In this document: piece by piece, positions 52,757-61,547 of the stretch
Position numbering within the stretch: the first letter of the stretch is position 1
Layout: the number at the start of each line of letters is the position of its first letter
Source of the DNA: CAVQFB01 sp963711675
Lineage (GTDB): Bacteria > Acidobacteriota > Terriglobia > Terriglobales > Acidobacteriaceae
Direction of reading: 5' to 3'
DNA: 64,000 nt
Assembly: GCA_963711675.1 (NCBI GenBank)
Contig: CAVQFB010000003.1
Location: forward strand, 1 to 64,000
The notes under the pieces: generated by a model
Databases searched by the model: none
Seen by the model: only the letters and a program-made list of their open reading frames with translations
Told to the model about the DNA's origin: nothing
Position numbers and translations under genes: made by a program

Positions 52757-52932
52757 TCAGACCTACTGTGGAGCTTAAAGTAAGCGATTCGCTGTCCGCG
52801 CGCCGCCCGCCCCCGTACTTTTTCTGCGTGCCGGTGCACCTCCGCATCGCGCGGGACCGGCACCTCTGGAACATCTACATTGTGTCTTCGAACAGGGATT
52901 GCAGGCGCATTCATAAGTTGACTTAATCCGGG

Positions 52933-53163
52933 ATGGCAGATATCGTTTCCACCCAACTATTGGGGCCCTCGAAGGATGCGAGTCTTGTCTTTTCGCCCAA
53001 GTCTGTAAGTCAGCTCCTGGCGCAATGGCGCGATGGCGACGAAGAAGCCTTGCGGGCAGTTCTGCCCTTGGTTTATGACGAGCTTCGGCGGTTGGCCTCA
53101 GTTGTCGACCCGTTTGCCGCCGTGTGTCCATACTTCACCGCGTGGACAGGGCTAAAAGACTAG
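52933..53163 (+). pseudogene. ECF sigma factor N-terminal relic
   Basis: A 76-aa frame whose residues 24-55, SVSQLLAQWRDGDEEALRAV then LPLVYDELRRLA, match the start of region 2 of the Acidobacteria/Planctomycete ECF sigma subgroup. After LRRLA the sequence turns into an unrelated stretch and stops. Regions 2.3-4 are missing, so it cannot direct transcription. Genes of this subgroup often sit near receptor-like kinases such as the one at 46.8 kb. Confidence 0.7.
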
Positions 53164-53248
53164 CACTCCGTGAGGGTTGGTTGGTAGTTGATGTAACCAG
53201 GCATTACACCAACGGAGAATTGCTGGCGAAAATCGTGATTGCTCGCCA

Positions 53249-55030
53249 TCACGATCCGTCTTTGTGGTGAAGCAAGTCGACCAATGCCTGGTAGAGCCGA
53301 GTGCGCGTAGCGAAACGTTCGTTGGCTCGGGTGATATATCGGACGTGTACCTCCACCGCTGCTCCGGTGGGTCGAAGGTTGATGGCTGGGGCGGCCGAGA
53401 TGGTCTTCGCCGGATAGCGGCTTGTGGCATTCTTCCATTCTTGCTCCGCTGCGCGGGCGCTCGACTCAGTCTCTTTGGCTACGATCTTCTGGATCGCATC
53501 AAGCACGGGATACGGATCGCGGTCCGACGGAACGACAAGTGCGATCTCGTCCCACAGCCACTGCCCGGCGGTTGAGAAGTTAAAGAAGTGGCCTTCGATG
53601 GCGTAACTGTTCATGAATGTCACTTTTCTTCCCGTGGGATGGCCAAGATCGGTCCAATTGCCGGTTTCGAAAAGCACTGTCCGCATCAGGGTGATCTCGA
53701 CTACTTCGCCGACTACGCCATTGATCTCGACCCAGTCGCCGACGCGTACCCCGTTGCGTCCGATGAGCACAAACCAGCCGATAAACGCCACGATGAAGTC
53801 CTTCAGCGCAATCGTGAGACCGGCAGTCGCAAGGCCAATGATGGTTGAAGTTTGTTTGGGAACACCGATGACCACAAATAGGACAAGCAATACGGCAATT
53901 GCCTGGACCGCGAAGCGGAGTACGAGTCGCAGCGTTCGGAGACGCGTATGTTCGGAGAGCGCTCCGGGGATGAAACGGTCAACCGCCTGTCCGCCAAGGT
54001 GGGCGGTCAGAACGATCAGGATGATCCAAAACGCAGACTGAAGCATGCCATGCAGCGCAGACCGCTGCTGTGTCTGAGTCAGTCCGATCCAATTGGCATA
54101 GACATTAGCCAACTCCTGGTGGTCCTGAACACGCCTGTCGAGGTCCGCAAGGTCTTTTTGTTCGGTGGAAAGACGACGCAAAGACGCAATCACAGCCTTG
54201 GAGCTATCTGCGGAGTTCTGTTCTTGGTCTCCGCTAGACGCTGTCTGGTTAGGCGCTGCACCAGGGGAGTCCTGAGTCTGGCGCGCGTCGTGTTGCTGTT
54301 CTAGTGCCTCGGCGGACTGGAGCGCTTCGTTACGGGCCTGCTGCAGTTGTGCGGTTTTGCCACGCAGGACGCGCCAGGCACCGACTTGTGCCATTAGATT
54401 GCGAGCCGAGGAGTTAGCATCTTCGACATTGCCAAAGGCCTGCGTCTGTGGCGCGCTTTGCTGGGCCGCTTGGTAGCGGGCGAACTGGCGTTGGATCCTG
54501 CTGAGGCGGTCCACGTCGGAGACCCTCAGGCTCTCTTTGGCGTTTTCCAGTTCGTCCTGGTCCAGTTCCTGCTGTGCCTTAACCAAGTCCATCTGCTGCT
54601 GGATCTCGTCGGCATCGGCGTCCTTCGCCGCGGACGCTTTCTTCATCTCATCGATCAGGTCTTGGTCTCCCTTGACCTGCGCTTCGGCTCTGCTTACCCG
54701 GGCATAAAGCTCCTTGGTTTCCGGAGTTGGCGGAGCAGGGTGCTCCTTGGCATTGCGCATCTCATAGGCGAAGGCGAGGTCCACTTCGTGGTCGGCTAAC
54801 TTCAGGGCCTGCTGGGCGTAGCGCTGCTCCTCACGCAGGGAGGCCAACTGCAACATGGCGCGAGCAGTATGGACCGGTTTTTCGTCAACAACGGGCTGCC
54901 GGCGCTGTCTCAACCCCGCGGCTGGTGTGGCCACATCGCGCGTCAGGAACTGTCCAACTCCAGCGAGCAAAGCCAAGACAAGCAACACCAGCGTGATGAC
55001 CCATTGTCGAGATTTCTTGAAGATTGTCAC
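53249..55030 (-). CDS. MscS-family mechanosensitive channel with long coiled-coil region
   Basis: About 593 aa. A first helix (QWVITLVLLVLALLAGVGQF) is followed by some 280 residues of Gln/Glu/Ala-rich coiled coil (LREEQRYAQQALKLADHEVD; QQQMDLVKAQQELDQDELEN) likely in the periplasm. Then come three helices (SAFWIILIVLTAHLGGQAVD; FAVQAIAVLLVLFVVIGVPK; the pore helix TSTIIGLATAGLTIALKDFI). The MscS beta domain follows: NGVRVGDWVEINGVVGEVVE with TLMRTVLFETG and VTFMNSYAIEG. It would relieve hypo-osmotic stress. The start is uncertain; I use a GTG because the 41 residues of a longer frame look unrelated. Confidence 0.85.
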   Translation of the reverse strand: MTIFKKSRQWVITLVLLVLALLAGVGQFLTRDVATPAAGLRQRRQPVVDEKPVHTARAMLQLASLREEQRYAQQALKLADHEVDLAFAYEMRNAKEHPAPPTPETKELYARVSRAEAQVKGDQDLIDEMKKASAAKDADADEIQQQMDLVKAQQELDQDELENAKESLRVSDVDRLSRIQRQFARYQAAQQSAPQTQAFGNVEDANSSARNLMAQVGAWRVLRGKTAQLQQARNEALQSAEALEQQHDARQTQDSPGAAPNQTASSGDQEQNSADSSKAVIASLRRLSTEQKDLADLDRRVQDHQELANVYANWIGLTQTQQRSALHGMLQSAFWIILIVLTAHLGGQAVDRFIPGALSEHTRLRTLRLVLRFAVQAIAVLLVLFVVIGVPKQTSTIIGLATAGLTIALKDFIVAFIGWFVLIGRNGVRVGDWVEINGVVGEVVEITLMRTVLFETGNWTDLGHPTGRKVTFMNSYAIEGHFFNFSTAGQWLWDEIALVVPSDRDPYPVLDAIQKIVAKETESSARAAEQEWKNATSRYPAKTISAAPAINLRPTGAAVEVHVRYITRANERFATRTRLYQALVDLLHHKDGS

Positions 55031-55178
55031 TGGCCCATTGATGCCTGTTACAAAGACCGCCTCAGGCCTTCGACTCTTTAGGGCACGTCCGGAAAAGGTG
55101 CTGCATAAACAACGGTAGACGGAATACCAGTCGCACGTCGTGATGGTTATCACGGCTCACCGTGACTCTTGGTTTTGC

Positions 55179-55629
55179 CGGATTGCACTTCTCAATGTGC
55201 AGGTCAACACACGTCGACATTGCACCGAAAAGGGGCATTGACAAGGATCAACCAACCGTTTAACTTTCGCCCCGTCGACGATCGAAAGGATTGGTTCAAA
55301 TAACATTAGCCAGTCCGAAGTAGATTGGGTGATCAGCTCGGGAGGGTAACCTGCTGGGCGACCAGACCTGAAAAAACCGACGGCTCTGCGAGGAGAAGTT
55401 GGGGTTTGGGACTGCGAAAGCAGTGATCGCATCAAAGGGCTGTGACGGTGCATGCTCCACGTTGTTGGCTTCCTCGCAGGAGCTGGCGGCTAGAGCGTAA
55501 CCAATGTCACAGCCTTTTCAATTTGGTTTTCCTTTCCTATCGTCCTTCTTGATCTTCTCCAGGTGATTGCGGAATTGGGTCTCGGTCGCGCACCAGTGGA
55601 GGAGTACGTAACGGAAGCTTCGCCGTCCC
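55179..55629. repeat. 451-bp near-identical direct repeat, copy 1
   Basis: Runs from CGGATTGCACTTCTCAATG to CTTCGCCGTCCC. Copy 2 is at 62899-63349, 7720 bases away in the same orientation. I compared the two line by line and saw one difference (T at 55220, C at 62940) and no indel. Minus-strand frames inside are equally preserved simply because the DNA is. No transposase or clear terminal inverted repeats were found. Confidence 0.92.
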
Positions 55630-56080
55630 TTAATCTTCTCTCGACCAATCCATCTCCATCGAGGATCGCCCTTGAGGTCGAGCGCGTCGTGATACGTGTC
55701 CCCCAAAGTTGGGGATTGAAGATGAACTCCGGCGCGCCACGCGAGTCGCGCCGGCGCTGGGCCTAGATGAGCGGCATGTCGTCGGCCGCGCCGCGTTCTG
55801 ACTGGCATATCGTGAAACATTGCAAGAACGCCGTCCCGCGATACTCTCGCGCTGCATTTCGCATCACACTTCAACGTGACAGCTCTCACAGCGCTTCTGT
55901 TTGCCCGGAGCAGAAAATCACCCAGCTAGTGTCAGGTGAGCACAATCGCGTTTCGACCGATTAAGAATAGTGCCCAGATGACAGAACTTGCTTGGGCAGC
56001 CGCTATTAGGTGAGCAGGCACGTGCCCGAGCGGCTCCTCTCCGCTAAACTAACTGCGGAGGGGGACACCGGAGGATGCTG
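55630..56080. other. Gap upstream of citrate synthase
   Basis: A minus frame (55518-55889) runs through it but has no ribosome site and no family. The last bases carry the CCGGAGG ribosome site of citrate synthase. No clear promoter identified. Confidence 0.4.
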
Positions 56081-57391
56081 ATGCCAAGCGATACCCTTAC
56101 CATTACCGACAATCGCACAAATAAGACGTATACGGTCCCGGTCGAAGACGGGACCATCCGCGCCATGGACCTGCGCCAGATCAAAACTGGCCCCGACGAT
56201 TTCGGGCTGATGACCTATGATCCGGCCTTCATGAACACGGCTTCCTGCCGCAGCACGATCACTTATATCGACGGCGATCGCGGCATCCTGCGCTATCGCG
56301 GATACCCCATCGAAGTGCTGGCCGAGCATTGCTCCTTCCTGGAAGTCGCTTACCTGCTGCTGTTCGGCGACCTGCCCACCGAGACCCAGCTGAAAACCTG
56401 GGTTTACGAAATTACCCACCACACCATGCTGCACGAAACCACCAAGAAGTTCATGGAGAACTTCCGCTACAACGCACACCCCATGACCATGCTGGTGAGC
56501 ACGGTGGCGGCGCTGTCTACGGTTTATCCAGAAGCGAAGAACGTTCACGATCCTGCTAATCGCTTGCTGCAAGTCAAGCGGCTCATAGGCAAGATGCCTT
56601 CGATCGCAGCCCTCTCGTACCGTCACAGCGTAGGCTTTCCCTACATCTACCCAGACAACGATCTGAGCTATCCCGAAAATTTCATGAACATGTTGTGGAA
56701 GATGGTCGAGCCGAAATACGCCGCCAACCCCGTAATTGCTCGCGCCCTCGACATCTTGTTCGTCCTGCACGCGGATCACGAACAGAACTGCGGCACGGCC
56801 GCCATGCGAACAGTGGGGAGCGCGCAGGCGGATCCCTATCTGGCCACGGCTTCGGCGGCATCGGCTCTCTTCGGACCTTTGCACGGAGGCGCCAATGAAG
56901 AAGTTCTCAAGATGCTTGACGAGATTGGGTCGAAGGACAACGTGGCGGCGTACGTGAAGAAGATGAAGGAAGGGCACGGCAAACTGATGGGCTTCGGACA
57001 CCGCGTCTACAAGAACCACGATCCGCGTGCCAAGATCATCAAGTCGGCCGCCGAGGCAGTTTTCGAAGTCACCGGACGCAATCCCAAGCTCGACATCGCG
57101 CTCGAATTGGAACGCGTCGCCCTCGAGGACGAGTACTTTATTAAGCGCAAGCTTTATCCGAACGTGGACTTCTATTCAGGAATTATGTACCAAGCCATGG
57201 GCTTCCGGCCCGAAATGTTCACCGTGCTGTTTGCCATTCCGCGGACAGTCGGCTGGCTCGCGCAATGGCAAGAAATGATCACCGATCCCGAACAAAAAAT
57301 CACGCGCCCCCGGCAAGTATATGTCGGACCTGAGATCCGGGAGTACGTGCCGCTGGATAAGCGCGCTCCGGCCGCACTGACCACCCGCTAA
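56081..57391 (+). CDS. gltA: Citrate synthase
   Basis: A 436-aa type II citrate synthase, making citrate from acetyl-CoA and oxaloacetate in the TCA cycle. The ATG I use has GGAGG six bases before; an ATG six bases earlier is also in frame. Key motifs: GDRGILRYRGYPIEVLAEHC, SYRHSVGFPYIYP, LHADHEQNCGTAAMRTVGSA with ASALFGPLHGGANEEVL (catalytic His), MGFGHRVYKNHDPRAKIIKS (catalytic His and Arg), KLYPNVDFYSGIMYQAMG (catalytic Asp) and IPRTVGWLAQWQEM. All active-site residues are present. It is not in an operon and lies between the 451-bp repeats. Confidence 0.96.
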   Translation: MPSDTLTITDNRTNKTYTVPVEDGTIRAMDLRQIKTGPDDFGLMTYDPAFMNTASCRSTITYIDGDRGILRYRGYPIEVLAEHCSFLEVAYLLLFGDLPTETQLKTWVYEITHHTMLHETTKKFMENFRYNAHPMTMLVSTVAALSTVYPEAKNVHDPANRLLQVKRLIGKMPSIAALSYRHSVGFPYIYPDNDLSYPENFMNMLWKMVEPKYAANPVIARALDILFVLHADHEQNCGTAAMRTVGSAQADPYLATASAASALFGPLHGGANEEVLKMLDEIGSKDNVAAYVKKMKEGHGKLMGFGHRVYKNHDPRAKIIKSAAEAVFEVTGRNPKLDIALELERVALEDEYFIKRKLYPNVDFYSGIMYQAMGFRPEMFTVLFAIPRTVGWLAQWQEMITDPEQKITRPRQVYVGPEIREYVPLDKRAPAALTTR

Positions 57392-57532
57392 ACCACAGGG
57401 TACGCTCCGCTTTCAGCATCGTTTCTGGTCTCGTGCAGACCGATTAATTCTTGACATTGTTCGGTATGGGAGTAGACTTCGCCCGATTTCCTCTTCCCGC
57501 CTTTGAACGGCTCCTGACACGGAGGACTAGCC

Positions 57533-58834
57533 ATGCGACTCTTGATCACTTTGGCCGTCCTGAGTCTTATCCTCGCTGCTTCTGCCTCCCGTTCCACGGA
57601 AGCACCTACCGGCTTTGACAACAAAAGCAACGGCGTCGCCGACGATGCGACTCATCAGGCCGATCAAACGAAATTCGAGGGAGTCGAACAGCTGAGCGAT
57701 GGCCTGGGACCGCTCTATAACGCGCAGTCCTGCCGCGAATGCCACCAGAGTCCGGTTTCAGGTGCTGCCTCTCAGGTCGCGGAGTTACGCGTCGGCCATC
57801 AGGGGCCAGACGGACACTTCCAGAATCCGGAAATCCCGATCGCTCACGGAGCCGAAGTGATTTCTGGCCGGTCTCTCGTGAATGATCGCGCGATTTGTCC
57901 CAACGCTGCTTTTCCTGACACTGAGATTCAAGAGCGAGTTCCAGAGACAGAGACGGTGCGAGCGTTTCGCCTTTCTTTGAATCTGTTGGGAGATGGCTTC
58001 GTGGAGGCGGTTGCCGATCAAACCCTCATCGATCTCGCCGAGCAACAATGCAAGTCTTCACATCGTAGAATCTGCGGACAGGTTCTCCAGGTTCCCATCG
58101 TAGAAGCGCCCGGACAAATGAGCGTAGGTAGGTTCGGATGGAAAGACCAGCACGCGAGCCTGCTATCGTTCGCTGGCGACGCTTACCTCAATGAGATGGG
58201 CATCACAAACCGCCTTCAACCGGATGAGGTAACCAAGCTTTGCAACACTGCTTCGGAGCCGAATGACACGCCGGGACCGGATGGTCTCTCCGACATCGAT
58301 CACTTCGCCCGGTTCATTCGAGCCACGAAAGCCCCTGCGCGCGATAGCCAGGTCGCGAACAGCGCGGTTGCAAAGAAGGGCTCTGGCTTATTTGACAAGA
58401 TCGGTTGTGCGACTTGCCACGTCGAAACACTGACCACTGCTCCCGCTGGAACGAAGATCAACGGCGGAACGTTTACGATTCCAGCCGCGCTCGGATCAAT
58501 CACCTTTCATCCCTATGGCGATTTCTTGATGCATGACGTCGGGACAGGCGACGGAATCCTGCAGGCGACGCGGGAGCACTACGGGAACAAAGTGTTTCAG
58601 ATGATGTCGGGGTATCTTTCGAAACAGGACTTCGAGAGCAGTCGGAATAAAATACGCACCGCCCCTTTATGGGGAGTCCGCTTGCGTCCGCGATTGATGC
58701 ACGATGGCGCATCGCTGACCCTTCGCGACGCGATCCTGCGGCACCGCGGCGAGGCGAGCCATGTAAGTCAGCAATTTGAAAAACTGAAGAGGGGAGACCA
58801 AGAAGCCATCATCGAGTTCTTGCGGTCTCTATAA
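57533..58834 (+). CDS. Di-heme oxidoreductase-like protein (DUF1111)
   Basis: A 433-aa exported c-type cytochrome of the DUF1111/di-heme oxidoreductase family. A signal peptide (LLITLAVLSLILAASAS) follows a GGAGG box. Two heme motifs are visible: CRECHQSPVSG near residue 69 and CATCHVETL near 292. Other family marks: GLGPLYNAQS before the first heme, GRFGWKDQHASLLSFAGDAY, LNEMGITNR and LMHDGASLTLRDAILRHRGE at the end. Members resemble bacterial cytochrome c peroxidases. Electron partners are not known. No operon partner is seen. Confidence 0.88.
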   Translation: MRLLITLAVLSLILAASASRSTEAPTGFDNKSNGVADDATHQADQTKFEGVEQLSDGLGPLYNAQSCRECHQSPVSGAASQVAELRVGHQGPDGHFQNPEIPIAHGAEVISGRSLVNDRAICPNAAFPDTEIQERVPETETVRAFRLSLNLLGDGFVEAVADQTLIDLAEQQCKSSHRRICGQVLQVPIVEAPGQMSVGRFGWKDQHASLLSFAGDAYLNEMGITNRLQPDEVTKLCNTASEPNDTPGPDGLSDIDHFARFIRATKAPARDSQVANSAVAKKGSGLFDKIGCATCHVETLTTAPAGTKINGGTFTIPAALGSITFHPYGDFLMHDVGTGDGILQATREHYGNKVFQMMSGYLSKQDFESSRNKIRTAPLWGVRLRPRLMHDGASLTLRDAILRHRGEASHVSQQFEKLKRGDQEAIIEFLRSL

Positions 58835-58844
58835 ACTCCCCAAG

Positions 58845-58975
58845 GGCTGCGGCTCTCGTCGCGCACGCTAGAAGAGCTGTATTCTGCGGAGCCGCCAGCA
58901 CAGCAAGACCTCGTGCGAGAACTGTTACACCAGAGCCGAGAGCTACTAAACCGCATGCAAGCGGGCTGACGGGAA
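58845..58975 (+). repeat. Dispersed repeat family 1, copy C
   Basis: Directly after the DUF1111 stop, the plus strand reads SSRTLEELYSAEPPAQQD, then LVRELLHQSRELLNRMQAG and stop, the best-preserved version of the shared peptide. The block after the stop is cut short at CTGACGGGAAGG. Confidence 0.6.
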
Positions 58976-59071
58976 GGTGTCAGAACCCATCGGTAAAGCC
59001 AGGGCCGGATCGGGAATGCAAGAATGGCGCATCACTGACAACGGCTCGTCGTAAGACGTAATTGATTGAGA

Positions 59072-59153
59072 TGAGATAAGGTCTTCCCTCTTAAGCTCAA
59101 CTTAACTTATCTCACCCTGCCGGCCTTTTTCGGGGGAAGAAAGACTGGCAGGG
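59072..59153. ncRNA. Possible structured element (nested hairpins)
   Basis: TGAGATAAG (59072-59080) pairs perfectly with CTTATCTCA (59106-59114). Inside lies a second stem, TTAAG-CTCAA-CTTAA. At once there follows CCCTGCC (59115-59121) pairing with GGCAGGG (59147-59153). The order of two adjacent hairpins in an otherwise gene-free gap suggests an RNA element, or binding sites. No known RNA family was recognised. Confidence 0.3.
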
Positions 59154-59299
59154 ATAGTGGGTTGCCAATTCCTCAACCAGCTTTGCCAAGGAAAGCCTAT
59201 AGGGGCCTGTTTTCCACGAAACCACCAAGAGACCTGACGAGGAAAAGCAGGAATAGGACGAAGTCGAAGGGTTTCGCTTCAGGCCTTCGGACTTTGTAA

Positions 59300-59430
59300 G
59301 TCGATTCTTTGAGCTTTGAACGGTTGTCAGCAGGAGAACTACGAGAATTGTTCGAGGACGGCAGGGCTGGCCAGGCTCTTGGCCTCAGTATTGTTCTCAC
59401 GAGGGTGGTGCGTCCTGATCGAACATCCAC
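59300..59430 (+). repeat. Dispersed repeat family 2, copy 1
   Basis: The block with GAGAACTACGAGAATTG, GACGGCAGGGCTGGCCAG and CTCAGTATTGTTCTCACGAG aligns with 62310-62420. In both copies the plus strand can be read (here ERLSAGELRELFEDGRAGQA then LGLSIVLTRVVRPD), so it derives from a gene I do not recognise. In the other copy it is joined directly to repeat family 1. Confidence 0.5.
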
Positions 59431-59457
59431 CCCAGCCTTGTGCAGCAGGACCGGGCT

Positions 59458-60227
59458 TTACTTTTGTGGCCGAAAAGATGAGTTTTGGTCGTGGGTGATG
59501 TGCTCTTCAATCCTGGACACGAATTTCGGCGCGTGGCCCTTTACCATTTGCCGGATGCCAGGCCCAAACTCGTGGAAGAGGTTGATCCCCGCGTCGCTGC
59601 CAATCGTCGAACCATAATTGTCGAACGTCGCCGAAACGGATCGCGCCCAATATGGACGGTGAGCAGTTTGGATAGCGACCGAAGTCAGCGCCCCGAGGAA
59701 ATACGAAGTGTTCAGACTCCCCTTTCCGGTCTCGTCACGCGTGACAAAAATGCGCGAAGCTGCGTAAGAGGCCCGGCCCACAAAGCTACCGCTGGTCGAA
59801 GGATGATAACGCGAGTTCCGCTTGAGCAACGACGGATACAGATACTTATCGAAAAAGGTGCGGAGTCTTTTTGAATAAACACCGCTTTATAGGTAGCGGT
59901 TAAGCCGGACTGCGGTCCGGGAGTGACGTGTCCCGGTTCTCTTTCACGCATCACGCCCGCGTTGATGCCAACCCCGCCAGGTGTTAGAGGCGAGCGCGCT
60001 TCATTGGCGAACGTTTGACATTTGTCTGCTTGCGCGGGACGCTGTGCTGCCGACGGAGCATCAGGAAGGGATTTCCAGGTAGGCATCTCCTGGCGCTGCA
60101 CTTCGGGTGAGTTTGAGCCTTCCCCCTGATGCAAATCAGCGGAAGAACGTCCGCTCTGGCACAACGCCCCGCAAGCGGTTAACAGAAAAAAGGAAATGAC
60201 ACGGATTGGTGCGATTCGCTTCACCAT
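59458..60227 (-). pseudogene. Exported hypothetical protein, frameshifted at an A-tract
   Basis: Two minus frames form one secreted protein of about 255 residues. The first starts with a signal peptide (VISFFLLTACGALCQSG) and has TWKSLPDAPSAAQRPAQ, a hallmark of a large Acidobacterial family of unknown role. The second holds the conserved core: LKRNSRYHPSTSGSFVGRAS, DETGKGSLNTSYFLGALTS, YGSTIGSDAGINLFHEFGPG. The join is at ATTCAAAAAGACTCC (minus, near 59865). Six A instead of five would give QKRLRTFFDKYLYPSLLKRN without a break. Polymerase slippage on the A-run, sequencing error or true decay are all possible. Confidence 0.72.
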
Positions 60228-60535
60228 AGCTCAGTCCTGCAGAGCGGCAAGCGACGTTGCGTCTGCTCGGCGATTTGGCTGGAAGCACACTCCGACGTTA
60301 GCACTCCAAAGTGGCGTTCGTCTGAGCAAGAGTGCTCACACTTCCGCACTTGGGAGAAGCAACTTACATTCCAAGTGGCTCGGTCAACTGGCAACTTGGT
60401 TGCTGGAAGGGCTTAACCGGAAACCATTGCTGGATAAGGCACTTCACGAGCAGGGACGAGAAACATCCCTTTATGGGGTACGCTGCACTATGCAGTTTCT
60501 TGCCAAAGAGTGGAATCCGAACCACCGGTTCCTCA

Positions 60536-60632
60536 TAGATTTGCGTGCTAACCGGAGGAACGCCGCCGCAACCGATTTCGCTATTTCCCTGCTTGAGCAT
60601 CGAACGCTGCGGGATAGATGGGGTCTTCTTTA
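60536..60632 (-). pseudogene. XRE-family regulator relic, copy 2
   Basis: Minus strand: REIAKSVAAAFLRLARKS, then unrelated residues. It matches the other relics up to LRLARKS. It sits directly upstream of the phd-vapC pair, in the opposite orientation. Confidence 0.6.
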
Positions 60633-60633
60633 A

Positions 60634-60663
60634 TTGACTAGACATATGACTAGTCAGTATACT
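60634..60663 (+). promoter_or_regulatory. Promoter and operator of phd-vapC
   Basis: TTGACT (60634-60639) and TATACT (60658-60663) with an 18-base spacer fit a sigma-70 promoter. The spacer contains the perfect palindrome TGACTAGTCA (60647-60656), and TGACTAG also overlaps the -35 box. Binding of the antitoxin here would block RNA polymerase, as usual for Phd operons. Confidence 0.65.
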
Positions 60664-60687
60664 AAAAGCAGCGCGAGGAGGTGAGTC

Positions 60688-60945
60688 GTGAATTCGTGGC
60701 AAGTTCAAGATGCGAAAGCACGTTTTAGTGAGTTCTTGGATGCAACCATCAAGAAGGGCCCCCAGGTCGTCACCCGTCGCGGAATTGAGACTGCCGTTTT
60801 AGTGCCGATCGAGGAATGGAATCGCCTGCAGAGGGCTGCTCGTCCCAGCCTCAAAGCCTTGTTGCTTGCTGCCGAAGCTCGCTTTGAAAATTTGGTCCCG
60901 GAAGCCCGCAGGTTGCGGCGAAGGGCCGTATTGAAGTTCAAGTGA
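60688..60945 (+). CDS. Phd/YefM-family antitoxin
   Basis: An 85-aa antitoxin with GTG start and GAGGAGG upstream. SWQVQDAKARFSEFLDATIK and GPQVVTRRGIETAVLVPIEE form the Phd DNA-binding half (the W.xxxAKxxFSExLxxA and VTRRGxExAVLxP patterns). The C-terminal LKALLLAAEARFENLVPEAR and basic RRLRRRAVLKF would bind the toxin. Four-base overlap with the toxin gene. A promoter with a palindromic operator lies just upstream. Confidence 0.9.
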   Translation: MNSWQVQDAKARFSEFLDATIKKGPQVVTRRGIETAVLVPIEEWNRLQRAARPSLKALLLAAEARFENLVPEARRLRRRAVLKFK

Positions 60946-61355
60946 ACAAATACCTGCTGGACACGAACGTCGTTTCCGAGCTTCGAAAACCGCGCCCTCA
61001 CGGGGCGGTGGTCGCCTGGCTTAGCGATCAGGCAGACGAGCAGTTGTTCCTTTCAGCCGTAACGATGGGGGAGCTGCAGGCGGGGATTGAGCTAACAAGG
61101 CATCAAGATCCATCGAAGGCGACCGAGATCGAGCTTTGGGTCGACCAGCTAGCTGCTTCTTACCAGATTATACCGATGGATACACTGTGCTTTCGGGAAT
61201 GGGGCCGCATCATGGACCGGACACCGGATCAGTTGCTAGAGGATGCAATGATTGCTGCGACGGCACGTGTCCACCATTTGGTTGTTGCTACCAGGAATGA
61301 GCGGGACTTTAGGCGACTTGACGTGCGGATTCTCAACCCATTCAAGACTAGCTAA
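60942..61355 (+). CDS. VapC/FitB-like PIN-domain toxin
   Basis: A 137-aa PIN ribonuclease. YLLDTNVVSELRKPRPHGAV at the start, LSAVTMGELQAGIELTRHQD (conserved Glu), then DRTPDQLLEDAMIAATARVH and LVVATRNERDFRRLDVRILN, with the four acidic metal ligands present. The LDTNVxSELRKPxP opening and NPF ending mark the FitB-like subgroup, the usual partner of Phd antitoxins. GTG start inside the antitoxin stop. The cassette is bracketed by two XRE relics. Confidence 0.92.
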   Translation: MNKYLLDTNVVSELRKPRPHGAVVAWLSDQADEQLFLSAVTMGELQAGIELTRHQDPSKATEIELWVDQLAASYQIIPMDTLCFREWGRIMDRTPDQLLEDAMIAATARVHHLVVATRNERDFRRLDVRILNPFKTS

Positions 61356-61380
61356 AAAACAAGCTCCACGGTAGCTCTCG

Positions 61381-61545
61381 TCAGAACCTCTCTTTTCCCG
61401 TCAACAGCCATTCGATTGTTTTTCCTGATTTGCGTGCTAACCGGAGGAGCACCGCAGCGCCGATTTCGCTGCTACCCGGCTCGTATCTTGAGAGGTGTCC
61501 CTGACTAATACCGAGTTCAAGAATCCGGCGCCCCCCCACTTGGTT
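61381..61545 (-). pseudogene. XRE-family regulator relic, copy 3
   Basis: The longest of the three relics. Minus strand: RRILELGISQGHLSRYEPGS, then SEIGAAVLLRLARKSGKTIE, WLLTGKERF and stop. This is the second half of an XRE domain (recognition helix ISQGHLSRYE, then LLRLARxSGxTIEWLLTG). The first 25-30 residues are missing. It lies just after the phd-vapC pair, in opposite orientation. Confidence 0.75.
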
Positions 61546-61547
61546 CG

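Noticed and set aside
55157..55453. Minus-strand ORF inside the 451-bp repeat (also 62895-63173)
   Set aside because: Its conservation between copies only mirrors DNA identity; no family and no ribosome site.
55518..55889. Minus-strand 123-codon ORF at the edge of the repeat
   Set aside because: The C-terminal 35 residues lie in the repeat and the rest is unique Arg-rich sequence; no family or start signal.
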